Assembly (NCBI RefSeq): GCF_009829085.1
Contig: NZ_WUQY01000010.1
Coordinates: 36,699-100,698, forward strand
Origin: Sphingobacterium bovisgrunnientis
GTDB lineage: Bacteria; Bacteroidota; Bacteroidia; Sphingobacteriales; Sphingobacteriaceae
Direction of reading: 5' to 3'
DNA: 64,000 nt
Under the pieces are notes generated by a model, which saw only the letters and a program-made list of their open reading frames with translations, made no database searches and had not been told where the DNA came from. Shown piece after piece: positions 46,323-55,515 of this stretch. How positions within the stretch are numbered: the first letter of the stretch is position 1; each line of letters starts with the position of its first letter. The translations under genes and the position numbers were made by a program.

Positions 46323-46379
46323 AGGCTTTGTATTATTGAAATCAACAAATTACTAATAAGAAATTTATTACTATACAAG

Positions 46380-46428
46380 GTACAATTCTTCATGCAAATT
46401 GTACATTTTTTCTTTAGGTTTGCATGAA
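46380..46428. promoter_or_regulatory. Overlapping inverted repeats and -7 box upstream of mtgA
   Basis: Two mutually exclusive hairpins share one segment: GTACAATT/AATTGTAC (46380-46387, 46397-46404) and TTCATGCAAA/TTTGCATGAA (46389-46398, 46419-46428). A TAnnTTTG box, TAGGTTTG, lies at 46415-46422. Candidate operator or attenuator in the divergent DUF2200-mtgA gap. Confidence 0.45.
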
Positions 46429-46448
46429 AAATACCGTATCGCATAGTT

Positions 46449-47198
46449 ATGGCTATCAAAAGAACAAACTCCACCACAGTACGTAAAAAATCGAACAGCA
46501 GAAAATCACCAGTTAAAAATTGGTGGCAGAATACTGTCAAATGGACTTTAAGAATCATTTTAGGATTTTTCGCGCTCACTATATTTTGGGTTATTGCTCT
46601 TCGATTTATAAATCCACCAGTGACTTATTTGATGATCAAACGCGGATTTGAATGGAAAGCTGCTGGCAAAGGATTCAAAATTGAAAAGGATTGGCTGGAT
46701 TATGAAGAATTGTCAACGAATCTCAAAAAGGCTGCTATTGCGGGAGAAGATGCACATTTTATGACGCATAATGGATTTGACACGAAAGCCATCATGGAAG
46801 CATTTGAAAAAAATCAAGATGGCAAGCCACTGCGAGGTGGTTCTACCATATCACAACAAACAGCTAAAAATGTATTTTTATGGCCCGAAAGATCTTGGGT
46901 ACGCAAAGGTTTGGAAACCTATTTCACTGCATTGATTGAAATTTTTTGGTCTAAAAAAAGAATATTAGAAGTATATCTGAATGTTATCGAGATGGGGCAA
47001 GGTGTTTATGGAGCAGAAGCGGCAGCACAATATTATTTTAATAAATCTGGCAAAAGCTTATCCAAAAAGGAAGCGGCATTGATAATAGCTATTCTTCCAA
47101 ATCCACGCAAATGGGATGCACGTAGACCTTCTCGCTATGTTAACTCTCGTGCGAATAGCATCGTGAGATATTTAAATCATTATTCGGTACCGGAGTAA
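46449..47198 (+). CDS. mtgA: Monofunctional biosynthetic peptidoglycan transglycosylase
   Basis: 249 residues: short basic cytoplasmic tail, one TM helix (LRIILGFFALTIFWVIALRF), then a GT51 domain (AGEDAHFMTHNGFDTKAIM with the catalytic Glu, GGSTISQQTAKNVFLWPERS, KRILEVYLNVIEMGQGVYG, EAALIIAILPNPRKWD). It polymerises lipid II glycan strands and has no transpeptidase domain. Confidence 0.94.
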   Translation: MAIKRTNSTTVRKKSNSRKSPVKNWWQNTVKWTLRIILGFFALTIFWVIALRFINPPVTYLMIKRGFEWKAAGKGFKIEKDWLDYEELSTNLKKAAIAGEDAHFMTHNGFDTKAIMEAFEKNQDGKPLRGGSTISQQTAKNVFLWPERSWVRKGLETYFTALIEIFWSKKRILEVYLNVIEMGQGVYGAEAAAQYYFNKSGKSLSKKEAALIIAILPNPRKWDARRPSRYVNSRANSIVRYLNHYSVPE

Positions 47199-47203
47199 AA
47201 AAA

Positions 47204-47229
47204 AAAGGGAGCTTTTTAGACTCCCTCTT
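47204..47229. terminator. Terminator between mtgA and DUF4302 gene
   Basis: GGGAG (47207-47211) pairs with CTCCC (47221-47225), flanked by A- and T-rich runs on the two sides, between convergent genes. Confidence 0.7.
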
Positions 47230-47259
47230 TATACTTTATAAAATCTCTATTTCATTAAC

Positions 47260-48603
47260 TTACATTTTTCTTAAACTTCCATAATAGAAATTTGTAGGTT
47301 TATCAACTTCTATTAATCCCCCAATATTACTCACCGATGGGTCATTACTTTGTATATAACTCAATTTAAATTTTTTACTTGTACTACCAGGAGTTATAAA
47401 AAAGTCTCGAATTGGAGCGAGCTGAGTAGCACGCGCTGAGAAATTAGAATCGTAAATTGGATTCGACAATACTATTTCCCCCTCTTCACTCATTTTGTAA
47501 TCATATGTTGCGAGTCCAGTAGCATAAGTTGTTCCATTTGGCTTCACTTGATTTTGAATACCAACCTCCGCTTTTGTTGCGCTTGTTAATTTAAAATAAC
47601 ATTGAAGAATATGACGAGCAGGATTCATAGCATCAAATAATCCCAACGATCTTTCATATGTTGCATTGAAATCGCTTATGATTCCAAGAGGTAGCACACG
47701 ATTAATATGAATCGCATTATAGGTTTTATTGTATGCAAATAGTGTTTCTATAGGAAGGATTGGTTGCGTGTGTTGACTAATTTTGAATTTTTCATTATTA
47801 ATATTATAAACGTAAAAGTCCTGTCCCTCTAGTACTCCTTTGATAAAAACTTGATCTCCAACTGTGATGGGTACATTAAAATTCACCCCCCCCAATTCAT
47901 AGTTAAATTTCCCTGTAACACTTACAACCGAACCATCAGTGTGTACGTATTGAAATACCACACCTTTAGTAGTAGTCAATACAAATTCCATTAAATTACT
48001 TACTCCACTAACATTCAAATAATTGTTTTGATGACTTGAAAAGTAATTATTAACAGAATTCACAGAGTTCGTATAGCCGCCTTCTAAATATTGCTTTTGC
48101 TCTGCCTCAGATAATTTTACCAATGTTAGATGATTAGAATATCGCTTTCCTTTTAAAACTATAGAATTATCTTCTATGGATACTAACTCAAATTCAACGT
48201 CACTTTGTAACCCATTACCAGAACTTCCTCCGTTTACTGATGGTGTAGGGTCCTGCAGCAAAGTGATATAATTGTATGTATCAAATATTAATGCAGCATT
48301 CATCGTCCACGTCACTCTATATGTTGATTTTTTTAGAGTATTTGATGCAGCTGTGGAAAAATCAGAAAGCATCTCTATAGTTTGATCTTCTTTGAAATTC
48401 ATATAGAAACCATATCCTCCAGATGAATTTGTATTGAGCGATGCCTTCCATCCATATGGTGATGAAAGCAGCTCTGATTGTAATGCTGTTAACAGTTCGC
48501 CAACCTTTTGTTCGGGTGATTTATCAAATATATATTCTATTTCACTTTTATTACAGCTAGTAAATGCTAGTATAAAAAGCAAAAATATCCATAACTTTTT
48601 CAT
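47260..48603 (-). CDS. DUF4302 lipoprotein, last gene of the Sus-type locus
   Basis: 447 residues from ATG 48603. Signal and lipobox (IFLLFILAFTSC-N). The segment starting EQKVGELLTALQSELLSSPYG and the central beta-rich part match DUF4302, a family of surface lipoproteins encoded next to SusC/SusD pairs. A homopolymer G8 (plus strand C8, 47886-47893) lies inside the coding region at ELGGVNF. It is probably an accessory surface binding protein; ligand unknown. Confidence 0.78.
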   Translation of the reverse strand: MKKLWIFLLFILAFTSCNKSEIEYIFDKSPEQKVGELLTALQSELLSSPYGWKASLNTNSSGGYGFYMNFKEDQTIEMLSDFSTAASNTLKKSTYRVTWTMNAALIFDTYNYITLLQDPTPSVNGGSSGNGLQSDVEFELVSIEDNSIVLKGKRYSNHLTLVKLSEAEQKQYLEGGYTNSVNSVNNYFSSHQNNYLNVSGVSNLMEFVLTTTKGVVFQYVHTDGSVVSVTGKFNYELGGVNFNVPITVGDQVFIKGVLEGQDFYVYNINNEKFKISQHTQPILPIETLFAYNKTYNAIHINRVLPLGIISDFNATYERSLGLFDAMNPARHILQCYFKLTSATKAEVGIQNQVKPNGTTYATGLATYDYKMSEEGEIVLSNPIYDSNFSARATQLAPIRDFFITPGSTSKKFKLSYIQSNDPSVSNIGGLIEVDKPTNFYYGSLRKM

Positions 48604-48616
48604 ACAATTCAATATT

Positions 48617-50002
48617 TTAATTTAATACAATAGGACCATAGAAATAATTGGAAGCATCATCCTTTAATTGAAATCCAGCAAATTTTCTTAGATTGGCCAA
48701 TCCAGCACTAACTGGCAACCAATCAGATACAAATTCATTTGCAGTAAAATAATCAATTAGTGGCTGCCACCCTTGAATTACAGCACGACCGTTATTATAT
48801 TGTGTCTGATCGATACTATTAGGAACATAAGTAAAACGTATATTTCCATCATTTTGGTAAATGATGGTAAAATCATAATTACCTTGCAAATCAGAAGTTC
48901 CAGTAGCTGATCTATAAAAAACCTGCAAGATCATCTTATTTGCACTTTCAAATTGTATGGCAAATCTTTCAGGATATCGACCTGCTGAACCGTTGATGTT
49001 TTGTGCTAGCTTAGTTACGACATCATTCCAGACAGTTCTAAAATTTTGTGATTCACCAAACTGTATATAATGTGATCCAGTCTTTAAATCAACGGTTATT
49101 GTCTTTAGAAAACCATTTTTAAGCTGATGTAACACTGTTTCGGTAGGATCATTATAATTTTTATTTAAAGCTAAATACATCTCATATTGCAACTCTCTAA
49201 AGTCAATATTAAAAAATTGTTTAAAATAATCGACTACTATAGCCTCTTTACGCTTTAATTTTACTTTACCCTCCTCAGTGGATGAATTTGCATATCTATC
49301 ATAATAAAGCTGTCCTTCCACCAGTAAATGTGCAATGGTTTCAGCAAAATCTTCAGAGAATTCGGCTCTCGCGTACGGGGAAATAAAACCTAAATTTTTT
49401 GCTTCATCTGCAGATTTACCTGTCCAATCAGATGTATAATCTCCGGGCGTAACCAATTCAAAAGAAGGAGGAATAACAAATAACTGATTCAAGATGTGCG
49501 CAAACTCATGATGTATTGTACGTAATCTTCTTTTAATATTTAAATGATCACCTTCATTTAACGTATTTAAATTATACAATACTATTCTTCTACCAGCGTC
49601 AGCTGTACCTAAAGTTTCTGTTCCATTCGAATTATAGACTGTAGATCCAAAAAATACAAATTGTTTCGGAGCATATTTACGGATGAAGGTTTTTCCTGCA
49701 ACTTTTTCATACACTTTCAAAAAACCATCTAAAACCATTTCTGCGGTTGGCTGTACACGATCTACATTAGGAGGCGAAACATTTTTTGCGATATCACTCA
49801 TCGACCTGTTAAATCGATAAACAATCTCAATATTATAAGGCTTAGTTAGGGTTTCATCTATCCAATGATCCAATTCCCCTCTGACAAAATTATCAGGATT
49901 ATAATTTGATAAATCTACGTCTAGATTACTAGAACTTCTTGTACAAGAAGATACTATTCCTATTAATATTATTAATATAATGTGAAATGATATATTTTTC
50001 AT
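48617..50002 (-). CDS. Putative zinc-binding metallopeptidase lipoprotein
   Basis: 461 residues. Lipobox IVSSC. Zinc motif at residues 165-169 in RTIHHEFAHILNQ (HEFAH), with a downstream FAETIAHLL segment that may give the third ligand, as in the zinc-binding metallopeptidase family PF15890. Starts 7 bases after the SusD stop. It is likely exposed at the cell surface and may cleave proteins or peptides that the SusCD complex imports. Confidence 0.82.
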   Translation of the reverse strand: MKNISFHIILIILIGIVSSCTRSSSNLDVDLSNYNPDNFVRGELDHWIDETLTKPYNIEIVYRFNRSMSDIAKNVSPPNVDRVQPTAEMVLDGFLKVYEKVAGKTFIRKYAPKQFVFFGSTVYNSNGTETLGTADAGRRIVLYNLNTLNEGDHLNIKRRLRTIHHEFAHILNQLFVIPPSFELVTPGDYTSDWTGKSADEAKNLGFISPYARAEFSEDFAETIAHLLVEGQLYYDRYANSSTEEGKVKLKRKEAIVVDYFKQFFNIDFRELQYEMYLALNKNYNDPTETVLHQLKNGFLKTITVDLKTGSHYIQFGESQNFRTVWNDVVTKLAQNINGSAGRYPERFAIQFESANKMILQVFYRSATGTSDLQGNYDFTIIYQNDGNIRFTYVPNSIDQTQYNNGRAVIQGWQPLIDYFTANEFVSDWLPVSAGLANLRKFAGFQLKDDASNYFYGPIVLN

Positions 50003-50009
50003 ACTTCTA

Positions 50010-51491
50010 TTATCTAGGATTTAATTCAATATTTGACAACTTTACTTCATTTGGTAGTTGAAACATTCTTCTATTATCATCTGGACCTAAAGTTTCAAAA
50101 GTTTCGGTTCCATCGAAATCAATAAAATTGTGTACTACAGGTATACGATGTCTTAAAATATCTAACCACCTCATACCTTCGGTAATAAATGCCAATTGTT
50201 TAAACTGAAGAATAGTTTCAATTAGTGCCTTTTCACCATCATCCTCTGGCAAATTAAAATATGCTTTTGCTTTATCTATTGTCACACGATGATTGTTTGC
50301 GTTATAATTTTCAATTCTAACTGAAGCAAACTGATTGATATCTTGTAGAGCTTGAACAAAATTTTTCTTTCTGACATAAGCCTCAGCTCTATTAATTAAT
50401 GCTTCATCAGCAGTAAATAGAGGCACCATGATATATGGCTGTCCTGTATTAGAAGCTGGGTTAGTAACATACCAATATTCATTGAATTTTCTCGTCCAAT
50501 AATGATTACTACTAGAGTATGACGACCCATTCCATCTAAATGGAACTCCTGCCACTGTATTTCTACCAAAAAGATTTAAATAAGTTGTTCTTCCTAAACC
50601 AAATCTACTATAGTATCCTGTACCTTGCCTTTGATATATTGAATAGGTATGGGCTAATAATAAGTTATAATTCTTATCGGCTTTAGTATATTCAGTTTGT
50701 CTTATTTCTGATGCTTGATCTTTTAATGTAGTTGCTTCAGGTCTCAAATTACCAGTAAAATCTCCATTTTGAAATACTTCATTTGCATGACTTATAACTT
50801 TGTCCCAATCACCCTTGAATAGATAAAAACGAGCAGCAAAAGCATTAGCAGATGAGTATGTAAAATGATATTTAGGGACTGACCATTTTCCTCCATTTAA
50901 CAATTTAATGCCATCTTCTAAATCTTTTTGAATTTGATCATATACCGACTGTACTGTTCCACGACTATATGTTTTTATCGCAATCTTTTCTGGCTCATTT
51001 ACATACGGTATCCCGGGACTATCATTCTGCCCGCCGACAACATATGCCTTTGCAAAAAAAGTAACTAACATAAAATGTGAATAAGCTCTTGCAATTAAAG
51101 CTTCTCCTTTATATGGTAATACTGAGTTATTAAAATTACCTTTTTCAATTGCCTCAAGTGCTTGATTAGCTGCTGCAATTGCGGTATAACACCCATTCCA
51201 GTATTGCGTAGGTGTATTATTACCATTACCTGGAACATCTTCCCATTGATAAAGAGCAACATAAGGCTCTAATAAAGGTGCTCCAATAGATGGTCCTTTA
51301 TCATTTACATTATCTGAATAGGCTTCAGCCATCGCCTGATTTCCATACATTGGATATGCAGATGCTACTAATTTTGCTACTTTCTCTACAGTATTAATCT
51401 CTGTACGCATATCTGGAGCTTGATCCAAATATTTCTCACAGGATGAAAAAAATATAGAAATCGTTATTAATATATATATATACGTTCTCAT
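50010..51491 (-). CDS. SusD/RagB-family nutrient-binding lipoprotein
   Basis: 493 residues from ATG 51491. Lipobox (ISIFFSSC-EKYLDQAPD), TPR-like N-terminal fold (AAANQALEAIEKGNF, LIARAYSHFMLVTFFAKAY) and the C-terminal SusD segment (EGMRWLDILRH). It is the lid of the SusC barrel at the cell surface. A (TA)6 run (51470-51482) lies in its signal-peptide codons. Confidence 0.92.
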   Translation of the reverse strand: MRTYIYILITISIFFSSCEKYLDQAPDMRTEINTVEKVAKLVASAYPMYGNQAMAEAYSDNVNDKGPSIGAPLLEPYVALYQWEDVPGNGNNTPTQYWNGCYTAIAAANQALEAIEKGNFNNSVLPYKGEALIARAYSHFMLVTFFAKAYVVGGQNDSPGIPYVNEPEKIAIKTYSRGTVQSVYDQIQKDLEDGIKLLNGGKWSVPKYHFTYSSANAFAARFYLFKGDWDKVISHANEVFQNGDFTGNLRPEATTLKDQASEIRQTEYTKADKNYNLLLAHTYSIYQRQGTGYYSRFGLGRTTYLNLFGRNTVAGVPFRWNGSSYSSSNHYWTRKFNEYWYVTNPASNTGQPYIMVPLFTADEALINRAEAYVRKKNFVQALQDINQFASVRIENYNANNHRVTIDKAKAYFNLPEDDGEKALIETILQFKQLAFITEGMRWLDILRHRIPVVHNFIDFDGTETFETLGPDDNRRMFQLPNEVKLSNIELNPR

Positions 51492-51501
51492 TATAATCAA
51501 T

Positions 51502-54500
51502 TTAAAAACCTAACTTAAGTGAAAAAGTGTATTGCTTTGGAATTGGCATCGCTACACCGCCATTATTAAAAAACTCAGGATCTGCACCATTAAGCTTTCT
51601 ATCAGAATAAAGTAAAGCAATATTATTACCTACAAGAGAAATCTGGGCTGAATTAAAATGAAGTTTACTTAAAAATTTAGCTGGAATTATATAAGATAGA
51701 GAAACTTGCTTCAATCGAATGAAATCTCCATTAGCGACACGTTCTGTGGAATAATTATAGTTGTTGTACGTATAAATTGCATCAACTGGAGTCCTACCAT
51801 CCGAACGCAACACGAGACTATTTCTTACATATGGGTCGAGCAAAGAAGGGATATTTGTGAAAGATTCATCACCAGGAGTTAACCATCTATTTACCATATC
51901 TTTCGATATAGTTTGTAAGTCAGTATATTGCACATTGTAATCCGGCTGAAGTCTTATAAAATTTCCTTTTGAAAATGTTAACAAGCCAGATAAGGAGATA
52001 TTTTTATAAGAGAATTGATTAAAGAAACCGCCAGAAAGTGTCGGGTCAACAGGTCCATGATATTTCAAATATTGAATATTCTCACTTCGTGTATCGACAT
52101 ATGTATCCTTAACTCCCTCTAATCCTATAAATGTTGGATAGCCATACTGAGGATTTAGACCATCAAATTGAATAGAAAATAGTCCTCTTTGCGAATATCC
52201 ATTTACAGCAGCTCCTTCAGCACGCACTAAAGTCCATATATTCTGATTAACATCTAATCTTGTAATCTTGTTCGTATTGTGAGCAAAATTCAATTGTGTC
52301 CTCCATCTAAATCCATCTTCAATTTTAATTGGATTACCAGCCACCGTTACCTCCACACCATTAGACTCCATATCGGCATAATTTGTGAGTTTTGTATATT
52401 GACCTCCGATGCCTGAAGTTCTGATTAAGCCAATTAAATCAAAATTTTTGCGCTTATACCAATCAACTGTAACATCAATTTTATTATTAAATAGTGATAA
52501 ATCAGACCCTATATTCAATTCATACAATTTCTCCCAAGTCAATTCTGAATTTTCCAAACTGCTTATTGCAACAAGAGATTCTTTTTCATCTTCATAAGGT
52601 CTACGAGCAACTTGATTGTAGAATATGGCAGTGGAATTTCTTGCAGCACCAAGACTTGCAACAAGACCGTACGTAGCACGAATGCTTGCGCCAGAAATAA
52701 CATTATTATCTTTAAAAAACTTTTCTTGATCTATATTCCATTTTCCTGAAATATTCCATGTGGGTAACCATCTCGCTACTTTCGATTCGCCCAATAAATT
52801 CGATCCATCATAACGCGTTGTAAAATTTACAGCATATCTGTCTTTATAAGCGTACGCCCCTCTTAACATACCTGCAACAAAACGCTCATAATCATATCCC
52901 ATACCAAAATATGGATCTCCACCCTCAATCATTTTCTTGAAATAACGATAATTAGGATTAACTAATCCACCATTTTCAAATTGATATCCGACCCCATCAT
53001 AATCCGAATTTTGTCTATCGGTTTGTCTTATTTCAAAAGACCCAAAGACATCCATAATATGAGAATCATTGATTTTTTTATTGTAATTCAGGTTATTTCT
53101 GAAATAAAAGTTCTTCAAATTATTCAGGGTAGTATTGAAAAATCCTCCATCAGGAATTAATACAATTGGAGGGTAATTAGGGTTATCAGGATCCTTATAC
53201 AAGAATCTATTTTGATCAGCAATCGTATGATCTTGATTTGCTTGGTAAGATTTTATTACGTTTGAATTTTCTTTTATAAAATGTTGTCTTTCCGTACGTG
53301 CGTTACGATAAGCACCATCTACCGAATACATTAATTGGGGAGTTATCTGATATTTGATACCGGCTTGCAACTTCACATCAATCATACCCAATGTCAAATA
53401 ATTATTGTCTAATTCATTCAATATATTAAATGACCCATAATTTCTGACGAAATACTCTAAATCACCATTTTCATCATACGGTGTTATTAAACGACTGGTA
53501 TTTAAAGCATAAGAATAAGGGTTTATATCAAAATCTCGTGAATATGAACCATACACAGGATCAGACATTCGAGTCATCGTCCCTGGCGCCTTTTGGTCGC
53601 GAATGGAGGTATTAACTAAAAATTCAGCTGTTAATTTATCATTCAATTTTACAGTATTTCGTAAATTTCCAGTATATCGTCTTACATTATCTCCCATAGT
53701 CTGACCTGAATCATGTGTAAAACTCGATGAGAAATATGTCTGTGATCGACTAGTACCTGAACTTACACTCAAGGAATGCTCCTGCAACAGAGAATTTTTG
53801 AACAGAATATCAAACCAATCTGTATTAGCTTGCGCATAACGAGTTAAAAATTTAAGTTGGTCATCTAATGTATTATTTAAAGCATAAGTTTCCGTCACTT
53901 CGTCATACTCATACATTTTGTTATACATTTTATAAAATATACCACCTGTAGATGCCCTAGAAGCAGAGCTATGATTAAAGTACCCTTTATTTTTTAATTC
54001 AATCATAATTGACATTTGCTCCGCAGAATTCATGATATCAAACTGATCATAGTTTGGTTTCAAATAAGAGGTTAATGTATTTGAATAATTGAATAACGGC
54101 TTCCCATCAGTATTTCGACCTTTTTTTGTAGTAATAACAATCACGCCATTCATCGCTCGTGCACCATACATAGCTGTAGCAGCGGCGTCCTTCAAAATAG
54201 TAAATGATTCTATATCGTCAGGATTGATACCTGCTACTGATGATCCGATTAAGGTATTTGCATCGCCTGTTGATAGCGCTTCATTAGAAATATTAACATT
54301 ATCTTCTAATATAATACCATCAACAACCCAAAGAGGCTTATTATCTCCAGATAAAGAAGTGGCTCCTCGAACACGAATTTTCGGTGCTGCGCCAAATGTA
54401 CCTGATACGTTTTGTACAGACACACCAGCGACTTGACCTTCAAGCATTCTTGAAACATCAGGTATGCCTGGGCGCTCTGCATCTTTAGCACTGACTTTAG

Positions 54501-55212
54501 CTGCAGCACCAGTAAATAATTTACGATCTATATTCTGGTATCCTGTGGCTACTACTTGTACTTCTTCTATACTTGACTCTACAGTAGAAAGAGTTATTTT
54601 AATATTATTTAAGTTAGTAATACTTAATCGTGTTGATTTGTAACCTAAATATCTTGCCTCAATTGTATTTCCTACATTAGCTGGGATTTGGAATTTACCA
54701 TCTTTATCAGTCATGCTAGATGTAGATGTTCCTACCACAGTAATAGATACGCTAGCCAACGAATTTCCTTGATCATCTACGACAATGCCCGAAGCTCTTG
54801 TTTGCAAATTTTTCGTGGATGTATTTGGGTTTGCTATTACGCTTACTAATATTGTATTTGATACTAGTTTATACTCGAAAAGATCCTTAGAAAGGAGCTT
54901 GGATAGAACTGTTTCTAAAGACTCATCTTTAACATGTAGAGATATTTTGGATACTTTGTTAAGTACTTCATCATTATACAAAAACTTATAATGGCTTTGC
55001 GATGCAATAGTTTTAAATACATCTTCCAATTTCGCATTATTTACATTAAACGAAATGGTTTGAGCAGATGTATTTGCGGAAACAAATTGTAAACTAGCCA
55101 AGAAAATGAAAATAAAAACTTTCATATACAGCAAGGTTTGTTTGAGAATAAAGGACTTCTCCTTCGTCTCCTTTAAGAAATTGTTAATCATACATTTGTT
55201 AAGGTTTAACAT
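51502..55212 (-). CDS. SusC/RagA TonB-dependent receptor with STN domain
   Basis: 1236 residues. Signal segment (KVFIFIFLASLQFVSA), STN domain at about 50-120 (ISFNVNNAKLEDVFKTIA), carboxypeptidase-like domain at 140-210 (GIVVDDQGNSLASVSITVVG), plug (EVQVVATGYQNIDRKLFTGA, RMLEGQVAGVSVQN), and the 22-stranded barrel ending KQYTFSLKLGF. The STN domain allows trans-envelope signalling to the FecR protein encoded upstream. Start ATG 55212 or 55191. The ligand is unknown; the metallopeptidase neighbour favours a peptide or protein-derived nutrient over glycan. Confidence 0.93.
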   Translation of the reverse strand: MLNLNKCMINNFLKETKEKSFILKQTLLYMKVFIFIFLASLQFVSANTSAQTISFNVNNAKLEDVFKTIASQSHYKFLYNDEVLNKVSKISLHVKDESLETVLSKLLSKDLFEYKLVSNTILVSVIANPNTSTKNLQTRASGIVVDDQGNSLASVSITVVGTSTSSMTDKDGKFQIPANVGNTIEARYLGYKSTRLSITNLNNIKITLSTVESSIEEVQVVATGYQNIDRKLFTGAAAKVSAKDAERPGIPDVSRMLEGQVAGVSVQNVSGTFGAAPKIRVRGATSLSGDNKPLWVVDGIILEDNVNISNEALSTGDANTLIGSSVAGINPDDIESFTILKDAAATAMYGARAMNGVIVITTKKGRNTDGKPLFNYSNTLTSYLKPNYDQFDIMNSAEQMSIMIELKNKGYFNHSSASRASTGGIFYKMYNKMYEYDEVTETYALNNTLDDQLKFLTRYAQANTDWFDILFKNSLLQEHSLSVSSGTSRSQTYFSSSFTHDSGQTMGDNVRRYTGNLRNTVKLNDKLTAEFLVNTSIRDQKAPGTMTRMSDPVYGSYSRDFDINPYSYALNTSRLITPYDENGDLEYFVRNYGSFNILNELDNNYLTLGMIDVKLQAGIKYQITPQLMYSVDGAYRNARTERQHFIKENSNVIKSYQANQDHTIADQNRFLYKDPDNPNYPPIVLIPDGGFFNTTLNNLKNFYFRNNLNYNKKINDSHIMDVFGSFEIRQTDRQNSDYDGVGYQFENGGLVNPNYRYFKKMIEGGDPYFGMGYDYERFVAGMLRGAYAYKDRYAVNFTTRYDGSNLLGESKVARWLPTWNISGKWNIDQEKFFKDNNVISGASIRATYGLVASLGAARNSTAIFYNQVARRPYEDEKESLVAISSLENSELTWEKLYELNIGSDLSLFNNKIDVTVDWYKRKNFDLIGLIRTSGIGGQYTKLTNYADMESNGVEVTVAGNPIKIEDGFRWRTQLNFAHNTNKITRLDVNQNIWTLVRAEGAAVNGYSQRGLFSIQFDGLNPQYGYPTFIGLEGVKDTYVDTRSENIQYLKYHGPVDPTLSGGFFNQFSYKNISLSGLLTFSKGNFIRLQPDYNVQYTDLQTISKDMVNRWLTPGDESFTNIPSLLDPYVRNSLVLRSDGRTPVDAIYTYNNYNYSTERVANGDFIRLKQVSLSYIIPAKFLSKLHFNSAQISLVGNNIALLYSDRKLNGADPEFFNNGGVAMPIPKQYTFSLKLGF

Positions 55213-55514
55213 TAAAATTTAGTTAGTAAATCATTTTTACAGGAATTTTGGCGCATTCCTCAGTTCAATTTTTAGGTAAGGTTTTTATTCATAAATTCAA
55301 TAGGTTTTTAAAGTAAATAATATCAGTTAGAGGTATTAATTTCATTTTTTCCATAGCATAAGACCTGTTGCGAGATCTTAAAAAAGAATTTAATAAGCAG
55401 TATTAATTTATAAATCAACACTTTAGATTAGCATATTTTCATTACATTTGTTTTGGTTTTTGCATTAAAAACTAGTTAGTAAATCAATTTTAACAGGAAT
55501 GTTGGCGCATTCCT
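55191..55514 (-). repeat. Two copies (55191-55260, 55442-55514) of a ~70-bp leader with hairpin
   Basis: The 303-base gap 55213-55515 contains a diverged direct repeat. Shared blocks are ACATTTGTT, GTTAGTAAATC and TTGGCGCATTCCT. Each copy carries an inverted repeat; in the fecR-proximal copy it is a perfect 10-base stem, AACAGGAATG/CATTCCTGTT (55492-55517), that includes the fecR stop. The susC start ATG is inside the first copy; the second retains an ATG followed by a 7-codon frame. Apart from these copies I see nothing else in the gap. Confidence 0.75.
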
Positions 55515-55515
55515 G

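Noticed and set aside
55191..55514. Insertion-sequence ends or CRISPR repeats
   Set aside because: Only two diverged copies with no transposase or spacer pattern; they read as duplicated leaders.
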